Notes: generated by a model from the letters alone, not told the origin. Positions 27,395 to 34,832 are shown, counted from the stretch's first letter. The stretch is 64,000 nucleotides of DNA from Flaviramulus sp. BrNp1-15 (GCF_022259695.1 NZ_CP092099.1:1658471-1722470); one strand, 5' to 3'. Translations and numbers: made by a program.

Positions 27395-28303
27395 TCAGAA
27401 ATAAGAATTTAATTTTTGCTCTAAGGAATCTATGGCTCTTATTTTAATGTCTTTATAATATACTTCTGCAGCTTCGCTTTGTATTTGTATTTTACCTTTG
27501 GTTAAAGGCTCAAATTCCCCATTGTTATTTAGGTATCTTAAATTTTTTAATATCATAACCACTTCGTCATTTACCATATGCAAGCTTTTATCTTCAAAGC
27601 AGTATAAATCTAATGTATTCCACTCATCGTGTGGGTTTTCATAATTATTACTTCGTAAGCAATAGTTTTCATAAATACTTCCTTCACCAAACGGTATAAA
27701 ATCTTGTGTTTCGTTTGCCATGGGATTAACTATGTATTCTGGTATGTAAGCGCGAATATCGATTGCAGAAGTTGCTTGACTCCAATAATCGCCTGTATGA
27801 CCTTCCATGATTTGAAATTCTTGCGATAGCATCCACGATCTCCAGTATTCTGCACCCATTGGGCCAATGGAATGGTATAGAATTCCAGAGTCTTTAAGCA
27901 AGTTTTTTCTAGGTTCCCATTTTTTATCTCCCCACTTATATTTTAGTTGTAAATGGTAATTCTCATATTCTTTTTTTGATATTAAAGCGCCATAATATTC
28001 GCCACTAATTTTAAGGTTTAAGTCTTCACCATCTTTTATAACCTTAAACACTTGGTAAGTTGTGTCATTTAAGCCAATAGGCGCAATTAAGTCTCCATTT
28101 TCATTTTTTGGAGCCGTACCATCATAACCTAATTTGTGTTTAAAACTTAGGTAAGTATCCCAATGTGTAAGCTTATTGTCTATTAAGTGTTCCCAATTAA
28201 GTTCTGTTGTGGTGTTTTTTTGTTCTGTAGGCTTTTTACAAGAATTAAAAAGAGTAATTAATAAAAAGAGTGCAAGGTTTAATTTGGTTTTGGTTGTTTT
28301 CAT
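27395..28303 (-). CDS. DUF1080 (3-keto-disaccharide hydrolase) lipoprotein
   Basis: The 302-residue protein has a lipoprotein signal (ALFLLITLFNSCKK; lipid-modified cysteine near residue 22). The rest is a LamG-like DUF1080 domain: WDTYLSFKHKLGY, GEYYGALISKKEYENYHLQL, SGILYHSIGPMGAEYWRSW, QEFQIMEGHTGDYW, and a C-terminal KGKIQIQSEAAEVYYKDIKI. Characterised relatives act on 3-keto-glycosides at the cell surface or periplasm. It is a clear paralogue of the gene at 51984, with the same order of motifs. It is isolated between repeat clusters, so its partner enzyme is probably encoded elsewhere, for example at 56-58 kb. Confidence 0.85.
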   Translation of the reverse strand: MKTTKTKLNLALFLLITLFNSCKKPTEQKNTTTELNWEHLIDNKLTHWDTYLSFKHKLGYDGTAPKNENGDLIAPIGLNDTTYQVFKVIKDGEDLNLKISGEYYGALISKKEYENYHLQLKYKWGDKKWEPRKNLLKDSGILYHSIGPMGAEYWRSWMLSQEFQIMEGHTGDYWSQATSAIDIRAYIPEYIVNPMANETQDFIPFGEGSIYENYCLRSNNYENPHDEWNTLDLYCFEDKSLHMVNDEVVMILKNLRYLNNNGEFEPLTKGKIQIQSEAAEVYYKDIKIRAIDSLEQKLNSYF

Positions 28304-28397
28304 GAGTTAAGGAATCTTTATGATGTGAAAGTAACATTAATTCCTTTTAATATAAAACGCCTTGTGTTAATACATTAATCAAATGTATAATAGTTTG

Positions 28398-28443
28398 TAA
28401 TACCACAGAGCTATGTGGAATCTATTTTTTATTGTGATGCTGT
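28398..28443. repeat. Degenerate REP-like copy
   Basis: CCACAGAGCTATGTGGAATCTATTTTTTATTGTGATGCTG resembles the core of the copies at 27128 and 27291 (GTGATGCGGAATC, TTTTTTATTATGGATGCTG) with several changes. It is part of a 623-bp gap (28304-28926) with no gene, made mostly of repeats. Confidence 0.45.
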
Positions 28444-28493
28444 TTTGAAGTTAGTACTATTTAAACTTCTACTAAACTTAAATAGGCATCCTT

Positions 28494-28573
28494 AGTCATT
28501 CCGAATGCATGTGAGGAATCCCATTATCATTTTTGAGTTTCGCTATGTGATTTCTCCTATCGTCGAAATGACT
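28494..28573. repeat. REP-like palindrome (GTCATTCCGA ... TCGAAATGAC)
   Basis: The left arm GTCATTCCGAATGCATGTGAGGAATC pairs imperfectly with the inverted right end GATTTCTCCTATCGTCGAAATGAC. This is the same class as the repeats at 9457, 21951 and 28602. Confidence 0.6.
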
Positions 28574-28601
28574 GTTGTGTAAAGAGTAATCTTTTAAATT
28601 G

Positions 28602-28733
28602 AATTGTCATAGCGAGGTACGAAGCTATCTGTTTAAATAATTCGTCATTACGAGGAATAAGGCACGAAGGACGAAGTAATCTTATTAATTGGACTAAATT
28701 TAACAGATTGCTTCACTTTGTTCGCAATGACGT
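28602..28733. repeat. REP-like palindrome pair (GTCATTACGAGG ... CGCAATGACG)
   Basis: Contains GTCATAGCGAGGTACGAAG, then CGTCATTACGAGGAATAAGG with ACGAAGTAATCTTA, and the inverted end CAGATTGCTTC with TTCGCAATGACG. Outer CGTCATTnCGA and its inverse pair across about 90 bp. This is a composite of two tandem REP-type units next to the cassette-like element. Confidence 0.6.
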
Positions 28734-28787
28734 GTTATTTTAGAAAGTAGAATAAAAGGAAGTATATAAATTAATTTTTTGGAAGGT

Positions 28788-29540
28788 TTGCTTATCGGTT
28801 TTGTGTATGATTAGTGGCGTGTTTAAGCCACTAATTTAGCAAATACAAACCGAATAGAAAATCCGTGAGGATTTTCGTAAGCAAGCTAAAACTAGCCATT
28901 AATTATACACGGTGTTGTCTGTAGTTTTAATTTATTGATATTTGATTCCTAAATCTTATATCCAATGTTGAATCTTTTACCTTAATTCTAAAAGAGTCTA
29001 GAGATTCTCCTTCTAATGATTTTATTTCATCTGGATTAATTTTGAAATCTAATGAATTTTTGAAATTATAGCCGATAATTTTGCTTATCAGATTTTGAGA
29101 TTGATATTGAAAATAGATTGGCCATTTTAATTTCATAACGGACTGAATTTGCTCATAAAAGGCTATTCCATTTATTTCTTTTAGGAATTGTGGAAGGTCA
29201 GAGTCAATTACTTTTTTGTCTGTAGTAGCTATTTCTATAAATCTGTCAAATTCAGGGAAAATTTGTTCGAGAGTATAAAATTCAGAGAAATGAGTTTTTG
29301 TTAAATATACACCAACTCGACAATTAGGGTTTTCAGAAGTGTAATGCATTAAAATCCGATATGTTTCTATAATAACACGATTCCCTATTCTGTTTTTGTG
29401 ATAAGAAAAGCCTCTATTCCAATATTTTAAATTTCTTTTACTCATTGACTTTTTTAATTACACACAATGTTCATGATATGAATCCGTTTCAATACTTCGT
29501 CTTCGCTCAGTACAAGTTAATTATATCAACCGATAAGCAA
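28788..29540. mobile_element. Cassette-like element with 13-bp perfect inverted ends and an attC-like foldable site
   Basis: TTGCTTATCGGTT at 28788-28800 is repeated exactly in inverse at 29528-29540 (AACCGATAAGCAA). Inside are one gene (28927-29445, minus) and, on its 3' side, a nested structure: GTGTATGATTAGTGGC (28803-28818) pairs 14/16 with GCCATTAATTATACAC (28895-28910). The latter encloses hairpins ATTAGTGGC/GCCACTAAT (28810-28835) and GAAAATCC/GGATTTTC (28857-28876). A short direct repeat, AATTATACACGGTGTT (28901-28916) and AATTACACACAATGTT (29456-29471), brackets the gene itself. There is no transposase inside. The topology recalls an integron cassette or a MITE carrying a passenger gene; the canonical integron core GTTRRRY is not met. 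Confidence 0.55.
28927..29445 (-). CDS. Unknown 172-residue protein inside the inverted-repeat element
   Basis: I do not recognise a family. The protein begins MSKRNLKYWNRGFSYHKN, is rich in aromatic and charged residues, has no signal peptide or transmembrane helix, and looks like a compact cytoplasmic alpha/beta protein (VGVYLTKTHFSEFYTLEQIF, then a FRIKVKDSTLDIRF strand near the end). The ATG at 29445 follows an A/T-rich leader. It is the only gene of the 28788-29540 element, as cargo genes of cassettes often are; such cargo is frequently defence, toxin or immunity related, but nothing in the sequence proves that here. Confidence 0.7.
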   Translation of the reverse strand: MSKRNLKYWNRGFSYHKNRIGNRVIIETYRILMHYTSENPNCRVGVYLTKTHFSEFYTLEQIFPEFDRFIEIATTDKKVIDSDLPQFLKEINGIAFYEQIQSVMKLKWPIYFQYQSQNLISKIIGYNFKNSLDFKINPDEIKSLEGESLDSFRIKVKDSTLDIRFRNQISIN

Positions 29541-29600
29541 GTTAGTTATTTAATGTGAGAAAAAACACAAGTATTATACGTAATTGTCAATAATAAATTG

Positions 29601-31088
29601 TTAAAACCTCGAGGTAAACGTTTTAATTTCCCATTTGCTTTTACCTTCGTTTAGGGTGGCACAAAGTATTTTTTCGCCATCGGTACGTACATTTACCAAA
29701 CCATACACAATACCATCAACCACTTTTAAACGGCTCATGGTTTTTACCTTATCGGTTGGGTTTAATGCACCAGAAGCCGTGTGTTTGTAGCGTATATTGG
29801 TTTTGGCTTCGTTATCTAAAACCACATCTATTTTGCCATCGGGTGTTTGGTAGTTTTTAGAGTTTACTTCGTAAGGGTCGCCCATGCGTAAGCTTCTGGA
29901 AATTTCGGTACTGTAAATTAGTGGCGTTACCATTTCATCATTTACAATTTTTTTAAAGCCTGTAACACCTGAGGCTGCAACTATATTTGGGCGAGGATGC
30001 GCGTGGGTTTCATCATCTCCTGAAGAAATTACAGTGGCAGCTGCATTTACATATTGTAAAAACTCGTAAGAACAATCATCGCTACCGTGGTGGCACGATT
30101 TTACAACATCTGCAGCTAATTCTATTAAATTGCCGGCTAAAGAATCTATAATATGTCGCTGACTTTTTTTGTTTAAGTCGCCGGTTAATAGTATGCGACT
30201 TCTGCCATAATCTACACGCAGTAACACGGAGTTTCCGTTGGTGTTTTTACTGTAGGAGCCCAAATCTTTTAAAACAGGTTTTCCGTTTAGGGTGTTTTCA
30301 ATAGGCCCCAATATTTTAATAGCAGTGTCTTTGTCTTCCTCAAAACCTTCTAAATACTTAAACCCTTTGTCTGGGTTGTGTGCCAGCCTTTTTACATCGG
30401 CATCACTGGCTATAATAGTTTTTAAAAAGTCTGCCCATTCACCTTGAAGTTTTAAATCGGCATTTTGTTTGAGTCCGTTTTTAATGGAGGTTTTTCCGGT
30501 AAGTAAATCGTGCATTACACCACCTGTTTCATCACCTAAAAATCGTGATTTCTCTGCGCTTTTCCACCACGAAATACCTGCGTGATAAAAGTTTTTTACA
30601 TTGGTTTTACTGGTGTCTAGCTCTTGTTGCTCGTGCTCGTTTGGATTTAGTAAATCCCATAAACCGCCATAATGGTCGGCATCACAATGGGAGCAAATCA
30701 TAGCATCAAGCTCTATGGTGTCTTGCTTGTATTCTTTTTTAAATTTCCAATCTACAAAGTCGGCAGCACTTTTACCGTGAGGTTGCTTTGAGCGTTTATA
30801 ACCACCATCAATTAACAGGTGTTTGCGCTCTGGTGTTACTATTAACACACCATCGCCTTGACCAACATCTATAAAATAGAGTTCTAGCAACGGGTTGTCG
30901 CCTAAATCATCGGCTTTTATATATACATTTTTTGCCCAACGGACATTAACTTTATAGCGTCCGTTAACTTTATTGTTATTAACTAACTCTATTCTATCGC
31001 CCCATAAGGCTTCTAAAAGCACTTTTGTGCCTTTACTGCTTGTGTAAACTTTTGAAGTGTTTGTTTTAAGGTATTTAATGGTTGGCAT
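29601..31088 (-). CDS. ComEC-like metallo-beta-lactamase-fold hydrolase with N-terminal SH3-like region
   Basis: The 495-residue protein has an SH3-like beta segment at about residues 1-65. A metallo-beta-lactamase domain follows: LYFIDVGQGDG (71-80) and SHCDADHYGG (133-142), the HxDxDH form of the metal site typical of the ComEC/Rec2 branch. Later come ILLTGDLNKKSQRHI and KSCHHGSDDCSYEFL. It lacks the transmembrane competence domain of ComEC, so it is a soluble enzyme, perhaps a nuclease or other phosphoesterase. The start ATG at 31088 is downstream of a TACGTA palindrome shared with the PsiD-like gene. Confidence 0.82.
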   Translation of the reverse strand: MPTIKYLKTNTSKVYTSSKGTKVLLEALWGDRIELVNNNKVNGRYKVNVRWAKNVYIKADDLGDNPLLELYFIDVGQGDGVLIVTPERKHLLIDGGYKRSKQPHGKSAADFVDWKFKKEYKQDTIELDAMICSHCDADHYGGLWDLLNPNEHEQQELDTSKTNVKNFYHAGISWWKSAEKSRFLGDETGGVMHDLLTGKTSIKNGLKQNADLKLQGEWADFLKTIIASDADVKRLAHNPDKGFKYLEGFEEDKDTAIKILGPIENTLNGKPVLKDLGSYSKNTNGNSVLLRVDYGRSRILLTGDLNKKSQRHIIDSLAGNLIELAADVVKSCHHGSDDCSYEFLQYVNAAATVISSGDDETHAHPRPNIVAASGVTGFKKIVNDEMVTPLIYSTEISRSLRMGDPYEVNSKNYQTPDGKIDVVLDNEAKTNIRYKHTASGALNPTDKVKTMSRLKVVDGIVYGLVNVRTDGEKILCATLNEGKSKWEIKTFTSRF

Positions 31089-31109
31089 AACTTACTAATT
31101 TGGTTTTTA

Positions 31110-31117
31110 GAAAGTTA
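31110..31117 (-). promoter_or_regulatory. Putative -7 box of the ComEC-like gene
   Basis: On the minus strand TAACTTTC differs from TAnnTTTG only in the last base. A TTG (31138-31140) lies 20 bp upstream, correct for a -33 element. The box is 23 bp from the TACGTA palindrome. Confidence 0.5.
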
Positions 31118-31140
31118 CGAATTACACCATTTTTAAACAA

Positions 31141-31156
31141 TACGTACTTGTACGTA
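31141..31156. promoter_or_regulatory. 16-bp TACGTA operator-like palindrome upstream of the ComEC-like gene
   Basis: TACGTACTTGTACGTA is a perfect inverted repeat of TACGTAC/GTACGTA around TT. It directly abuts the TTG -33 element, the position expected for an activator site. A partial copy (TTATACGTAATTGTC) is at 29575-29589, beyond the 3' end of the same gene. Confidence 0.6.
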
Positions 31157-31190
31157 GTTTACACAAGCGTTTAAGGCTGTTTTATGTGAG

Positions 31191-32066
31191 CTATTTTTGC
31201 CCTTTTTTAAATCCGTAGAGGTTTTGGTGAATAAAATCTTTAGGGAATTTATCATCGCCTCTAAATCCAATCTCAACTTTACCGCTATCTTCTGGAATAT
31301 AGTTTGTTTTAAAAATATAATCCCAAAGGCTTAAACTAATCCCGTAGTTTACACCATAAGTACCTTTTGGTAATACATAAGCATGATGGTATAAATGCAT
31401 TACAGGGTTGTTGAAAATGTATTTAAGTGGCCCCCAAGTAATCTTAATATTAGAATGGTTAAGATGACCAATTGTAATCGCTATAAAGTGAACTATATAA
31501 GCTTGATCTGGTTCGAAACCACCTAAAATCATAACACCAAATGTTTTTAATGGCTTGTATAATATGTTTTCCATCCAGTGGTAACGTAAATGTGCAGCAA
31601 ACCCCATTTCTTTTACACTGTGGTGTACTTTATGGAACTTCCATAAAAATGCATATTTATGTAATAATACGTGTGTAAACCACTGTACAAAATCTAAAAT
31701 AATAAAGAATACTAACAATTGCGCCCACATTGGCCAACTCGAAATATCCATAAGTGCTAAACTTTTTGCAGTAATATTAATATCTGCAAAGAGTAATCCT
31801 AAAATTTTATAAACGCCACTTATAACTATTGAGAAGATGAAAAAGTTAAAGAACATATAAAAGGCATCTAGCCAAAAGTCTTTTCTAAAAATAGATTGTT
31901 CTTTTCTCCAAGGAAATGCGATTTCTAAGCCCCAAACAATAAGCGAAATTACAGTAAGTCCCCAAAAGTAATTGGTGTACCAAGGCACTTCAAAAATTAT
32001 TGATTTCCATGTCCAATTTACCGTTCCCATGAAAGCATTTATAAATGCATCTAAATATTTTTCCAT
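31191..32066 (-). CDS. Sterol desaturase / fatty acid hydroxylase superfamily membrane protein
   Basis: The 291-residue protein has four to five hydrophobic helices and the three histidine clusters of the di-iron hydroxylase family: HVLLH near 132, HKVHH near 145, and HLYHH near 227 with a further HLNH before it. Relatives hydroxylate or desaturate lipids in the inner membrane. It is the gene after the sulfite dehydrogenase subunit gene on the same strand, 59 bp away, but the functions are not obviously linked. Confidence 0.87.
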   Translation of the reverse strand: MEKYLDAFINAFMGTVNWTWKSIIFEVPWYTNYFWGLTVISLIVWGLEIAFPWRKEQSIFRKDFWLDAFYMFFNFFIFSIVISGVYKILGLLFADINITAKSLALMDISSWPMWAQLLVFFIILDFVQWFTHVLLHKYAFLWKFHKVHHSVKEMGFAAHLRYHWMENILYKPLKTFGVMILGGFEPDQAYIVHFIAITIGHLNHSNIKITWGPLKYIFNNPVMHLYHHAYVLPKGTYGVNYGISLSLWDYIFKTNYIPEDSGKVEIGFRGDDKFPKDFIHQNLYGFKKGQK

Positions 32067-32125
32067 AATAATTGTTTTTGTTGTTATTTACTCTTCTTTT
32101 AAAATTCTATTATTTAATAAGGACA

Positions 32126-32599
32126 CTAGTCCTTTAGTTCATACCAATCTATATTTGTTAAAGTTGCGCGTCTACCCACATCTATTACCGGGTAGTTGGC
32201 AACTAAGTAATTTACTATTACCTCTTGGTTTTTGCCTAAATCCCAAAGGTTTTGTGTTTCCTGCATCCATTTTATTGTTGCGTTCCAGCGTTCTGCAGTC
32301 ATTCTGTTTTGAATCACCAATTTTGATGAATGGCAGTTGGTGCAATTATTAACCACCGTCATTAAGCCTTCTGCATCTATAAGTCCTGTTCTAACATGAA
32401 TACCGTTTTCTATTCTATCTTCATCAACTTCAATAGGGACACTGGCAATAGTGTTTGATTCTGTTTTAAATGAGAAAAATCCAGGATTAACAGTATAATA
32501 AACCAGTAAACCTCCTGTTATTACAAACAGACTGAATAGCAGTACCAATAAACGGTACACTTTTTTTACTTGTTTCCTAAAAACTTCTTCTTTAGACAT
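32126..32599 (-). CDS. sorB: Monoheme c-type cytochrome subunit (SorB-like) of sulfite dehydrogenase
   Basis: The 157-residue protein has an N-terminal membrane anchor (about residues 14-36) and one heme c site, CTNCH at 86-90, in a small cytochrome c-like domain. Its ATG directly abuts the stop of the molybdenum subunit gene (32599/32600), the same gene order as SorAB sulfite:cytochrome c oxidoreductases. It would take electrons from the molybdenum subunit in the periplasm and pass them to the respiratory chain. The sorB name is by context and motif, not by detailed similarity. Confidence 0.75.
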   Translation of the reverse strand: MSKEEVFRKQVKKVYRLLVLLFSLFVITGGLLVYYTVNPGFFSFKTESNTIASVPIEVDEDRIENGIHVRTGLIDAEGLMTVVNNCTNCHSSKLVIQNRMTAERWNATIKWMQETQNLWDLGKNQEVIVNYLVANYPVIDVGRRATLTNIDWYELKD

Positions 32600-33820
32600 T
32601 TAGCTTACTTTAACCGCAATTCTGTGACACGCATTATTTAAATACCCTTTAGGATTCCAACCTGGTAATAGCATAGGTTGTGCTATACCTTGAGTATCTG
32701 TTGCTCTTGCCCAAACTTCATAATATCCTTTTTTAGGGAAATTTACTGTTGCTGAAAAATGTTGCCATGCTAAACGGTTTGATGGTTTTTCAATAGGGCA
32801 AACATTCCAAGTAGAACCAAAATCTATAGAGTATTCCATTTTAGCAACTTCTAATTCTCCTGCCCATGCATGACCTCTTATATTAAGCGATTTTCCATCT
32901 TTTATTATGGCGCCCGATTTAGGATATGTAATTAACGATTTTACAGGCATAGACTCAATAATGCACATATCTTCCTCTTTTACTTTTTCTCCAGGTGCAA
33001 CAGGTTCACAAGGTACTCTATAAGCGTCTCCTGTCATTTTTGTACCATCATGCACTTTGTTTCTTATGCTAATTCTATTTATCCATTTTCCTGAAACAGA
33101 TGCTGGCCAGCCTCCAGCTATTAAACGCAATGGATAACCATGTGCTAATGGAATAGCCTCACCATTCATTTTAAAGGCTAAAATAGTTTCATCTTGAAGC
33201 GCTTTTGGCATTGGGCAACCTCTAGAAATAGGTTCTTTTTCTGGGTCTCTGCTTAAATGTACATCTACGGCATGAAATCCTATATATACTGCATTACTTT
33301 TTATACCTGCATCTTCTAGTACATCGCGTAAGCGAACACCGGTCCAATTTGCACAATGTACCGCACCAACGGTCCATTGGTTTCCTTTTGCAGGTGGGTT
33401 AAACTCACTACGCCCATTACCACCACACTCTAAAGTTAATTGGTAGGTATACTGTTTAAATTTAGATTGTAATTCTGCTAAAGTGTAGGTTTTTTGTTTT
33501 ACAACCGATTCTCCATCAATTGTAAGTGTCCATTTTTTAGCATCGATATCTTCAGGTACTAATCCGTTATTTCTAATAAACATACAAGAGTTGGGTGTAA
33601 CCTTATCGTCCAGCAAATGCGCTTGGGCTTCAATGTTCCATGGTTTGTCATTTAAAACAACCATTTCCTTATTCTTATTAAATAGTTTAAAAGGATCTGG
33701 ATCTTGTAAGGCTAAAGGCGTATAACCATCTAATAGGTTAGATCCAAAAACAACTTCTGCTCCAATTAGTGTAGCAAACGTACTTAATGTAGCTTTTTTG
33801 GCGAAATCTCTTCTTTTCAA
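32600..33820 (-). CDS. sorA: Molybdopterin sulfite dehydrogenase catalytic subunit (SorA-like)
   Basis: The 406-residue protein starts at a TTG (33820), since the Tat-type leader MKRRDFAKK begins there and no in-frame ATG precedes it nearby. The molybdenum-ligating cysteine is C132 in LECGGNGR; YPLRLIAGGWPASVSGKWI (substrate pocket) and a C-terminal dimerisation domain follow. This fits the sulfite oxidase family and so oxidation of sulfite to sulfate in the periplasm with a pterin cofactor. It is the first gene of an operon with the cytochrome subunit. A Crp/Fnr-like palindrome lies 66 bp upstream of the start. Confidence 0.87.
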   Translation of the reverse strand: MKRRDFAKKATLSTFATLIGAEVVFGSNLLDGYTPLALQDPDPFKLFNKNKEMVVLNDKPWNIEAQAHLLDDKVTPNSCMFIRNNGLVPEDIDAKKWTLTIDGESVVKQKTYTLAELQSKFKQYTYQLTLECGGNGRSEFNPPAKGNQWTVGAVHCANWTGVRLRDVLEDAGIKSNAVYIGFHAVDVHLSRDPEKEPISRGCPMPKALQDETILAFKMNGEAIPLAHGYPLRLIAGGWPASVSGKWINRISIRNKVHDGTKMTGDAYRVPCEPVAPGEKVKEEDMCIIESMPVKSLITYPKSGAIIKDGKSLNIRGHAWAGELEVAKMEYSIDFGSTWNVCPIEKPSNRLAWQHFSATVNFPKKGYYEVWARATDTQGIAQPMLLPGWNPKGYLNNACHRIAVKVS

Positions 33821-33857
33821 AATAATTAAATTTTTGGTATTAGTACAAAAATCGGTT

Positions 33858-33864
33858 CAAAATA
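33858..33864 (-). promoter_or_regulatory. -7-like box of the sorA promoter (TATTTTG)
   Basis: On the minus strand TATTTTG, close to TAnnTTTG with one T fewer, lies exactly 21 bp from the TGTAAC palindrome. The same heptamer lies at the same distance in the divergent promoter. Confidence 0.5.
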
Positions 33865-33885
33865 CAATTTCTAATATTCTTCAAT

Positions 33886-33901
33886 TGTAACAATTGTTAC
33901 A
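33886..33901. promoter_or_regulatory. Crp/Fnr-like operator upstream of sorA
   Basis: TGTAACAATTGTTACA is a perfect 16-bp palindrome (TGTAAC-N4-GTTACA). Its centre is 32.5 bp from the centre of the -7-like box, about -40 relative to the expected start, as for class II Crp/Fnr activators. Confidence 0.6.
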
Positions 33902-33957
33902 TTGACTATTTAACAGATTTAGTAATAATTAATGTTAGTAAATTTTATTATTTCTAT

Positions 33958-34011
33958 AAATGATATCAATCAGCTTAATAAAAATTGTTTCTAAACTGAT
34001 TGATATCATTT
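33958..34011. repeat. 16-bp perfect inverted repeat in the sorA divergent region
   Basis: AAATGATATCAATCAG (33958-33973) is repeated exactly in inverse as CTGATTGATATCATTT (33996-34011) with a 22-bp loop. Each arm contains the small palindrome TGATATCA. It lies midway between the two TGTAAC operators in the 318-bp gap 33821-34138. Confidence 0.7.
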
Positions 34012-34069
34012 TGAAATGCTTATTAGGGTGATATATTATTGAAATTATTTTAATGCCATTTATTTTCAA

Positions 34070-34085
34070 TGTAACATATGTTACA
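34070..34085. promoter_or_regulatory. Crp/Fnr-like operator upstream of the divergent membrane protein gene
   Basis: TGTAACATATGTTACA is a perfect palindrome, extending to 20 bp (34068-34087) as AATGTAAC and its inverse. It has the same half-sites as the sorA operator and the same distance to a TATTTTG box. Confidence 0.6.
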
Positions 34086-34106
34086 TTAAAACTGTTTCGG
34101 TATTAG

Positions 34107-34113
34107 TATTTTG
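34107..34113 (+). promoter_or_regulatory. -7-like box of the membrane protein promoter (TATTTTG)
   Basis: TATTTTG lies 21 bp after the TGTAAC palindrome and 26 bp before the ATG at 34139. This mirrors the sorA side exactly. Confidence 0.5.
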
Positions 34114-34138
34114 CTCGACTAATGATAAACTAAATATT

Positions 34139-34813
34139 ATGATAAAAGATTTTGAGACTAAATTTACAGGATGGGCATTTATAGTTGCCGCTTTATTACT
34201 ATGGGGTGGTTGGGCACTATCATCTCATCATGTAGGTGAATATTTTGTGGCATCAGATTTCACAGCTATTGGAGAGAATGTTTGGTACTGGATTTGGATG
34301 TATCGCATTCATATATTTGGTTGGGTTACTATGGCAATTGCAATGTTTGCATTAGTTGCCACTACAGCAAGAAAGCCATATAGAGTGTTAATATTACCGG
34401 GAGCAGGAATGGTTATTGTTGGTACCTTTACTATTGCAATTGCTGCCGCTTATTATTATAATTATGGTGCTTGGGGTGTTGGACAAATTGCTGGCAAATC
34501 TCCTGAAGAAATTCAGGAATTCATGAATAGCATTTTATATACAAACCAATATGTAACTTGTTTTGTACGCTTTGGTCGTATCTTCTCTGGTGTTGGTTTA
34601 GTATTATTAGGTGCTGGTCTTGTAAAATGGAAAATTGTTAGTTCTTGGTTAGGATGGTTTACTATTATCTTAGGTCTTGTAGCGATGGGCATCATATTAT
34701 CAATCCCTGATAATTTTGAAATATACAAACCAGTATTTCATGTTAAAGTAATTTGGCTAGTTGCTATGGGAGTTATGCTTTTAAAAGAAGGTGTAAATCT
34801 GACAAAAAAATAA
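34139..34813 (+). CDS. Unknown six-helix membrane protein divergent from sorAB
   Basis: I do not recognise a family. The 224-residue protein has about six transmembrane helices, tryptophan- and tyrosine-rich helix ends (ENVWYWIWMYRIHIFGWV), and several membrane-proximal histidines (SSHHVGEY near 28-35, RIHIF near 58, PVFHVKVIW near the end). Histidines in such positions could ligate heme, but no family motif proves it. Its promoter repeats the operator architecture of sorA, so a role in the same respiratory or stress response is likely. A clear terminator follows. Confidence 0.78.
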   Translation: MIKDFETKFTGWAFIVAALLLWGGWALSSHHVGEYFVASDFTAIGENVWYWIWMYRIHIFGWVTMAIAMFALVATTARKPYRVLILPGAGMVIVGTFTIAIAAAYYYNYGAWGVGQIAGKSPEEIQEFMNSILYTNQYVTCFVRFGRIFSGVGLVLLGAGLVKWKIVSSWLGWFTIILGLVAMGIILSIPDNFEIYKPVFHVKVIWLVAMGVMLLKEGVNLTKK

Positions 34814-34832
34814 GTGACTAATTCTTTAAAAA

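Noticed and set aside
28803-28910. True integron attC site
   Set aside because: Topology is similar, but the core RYYYAAC/GTTRRRY is not met and no integrase is in the window.
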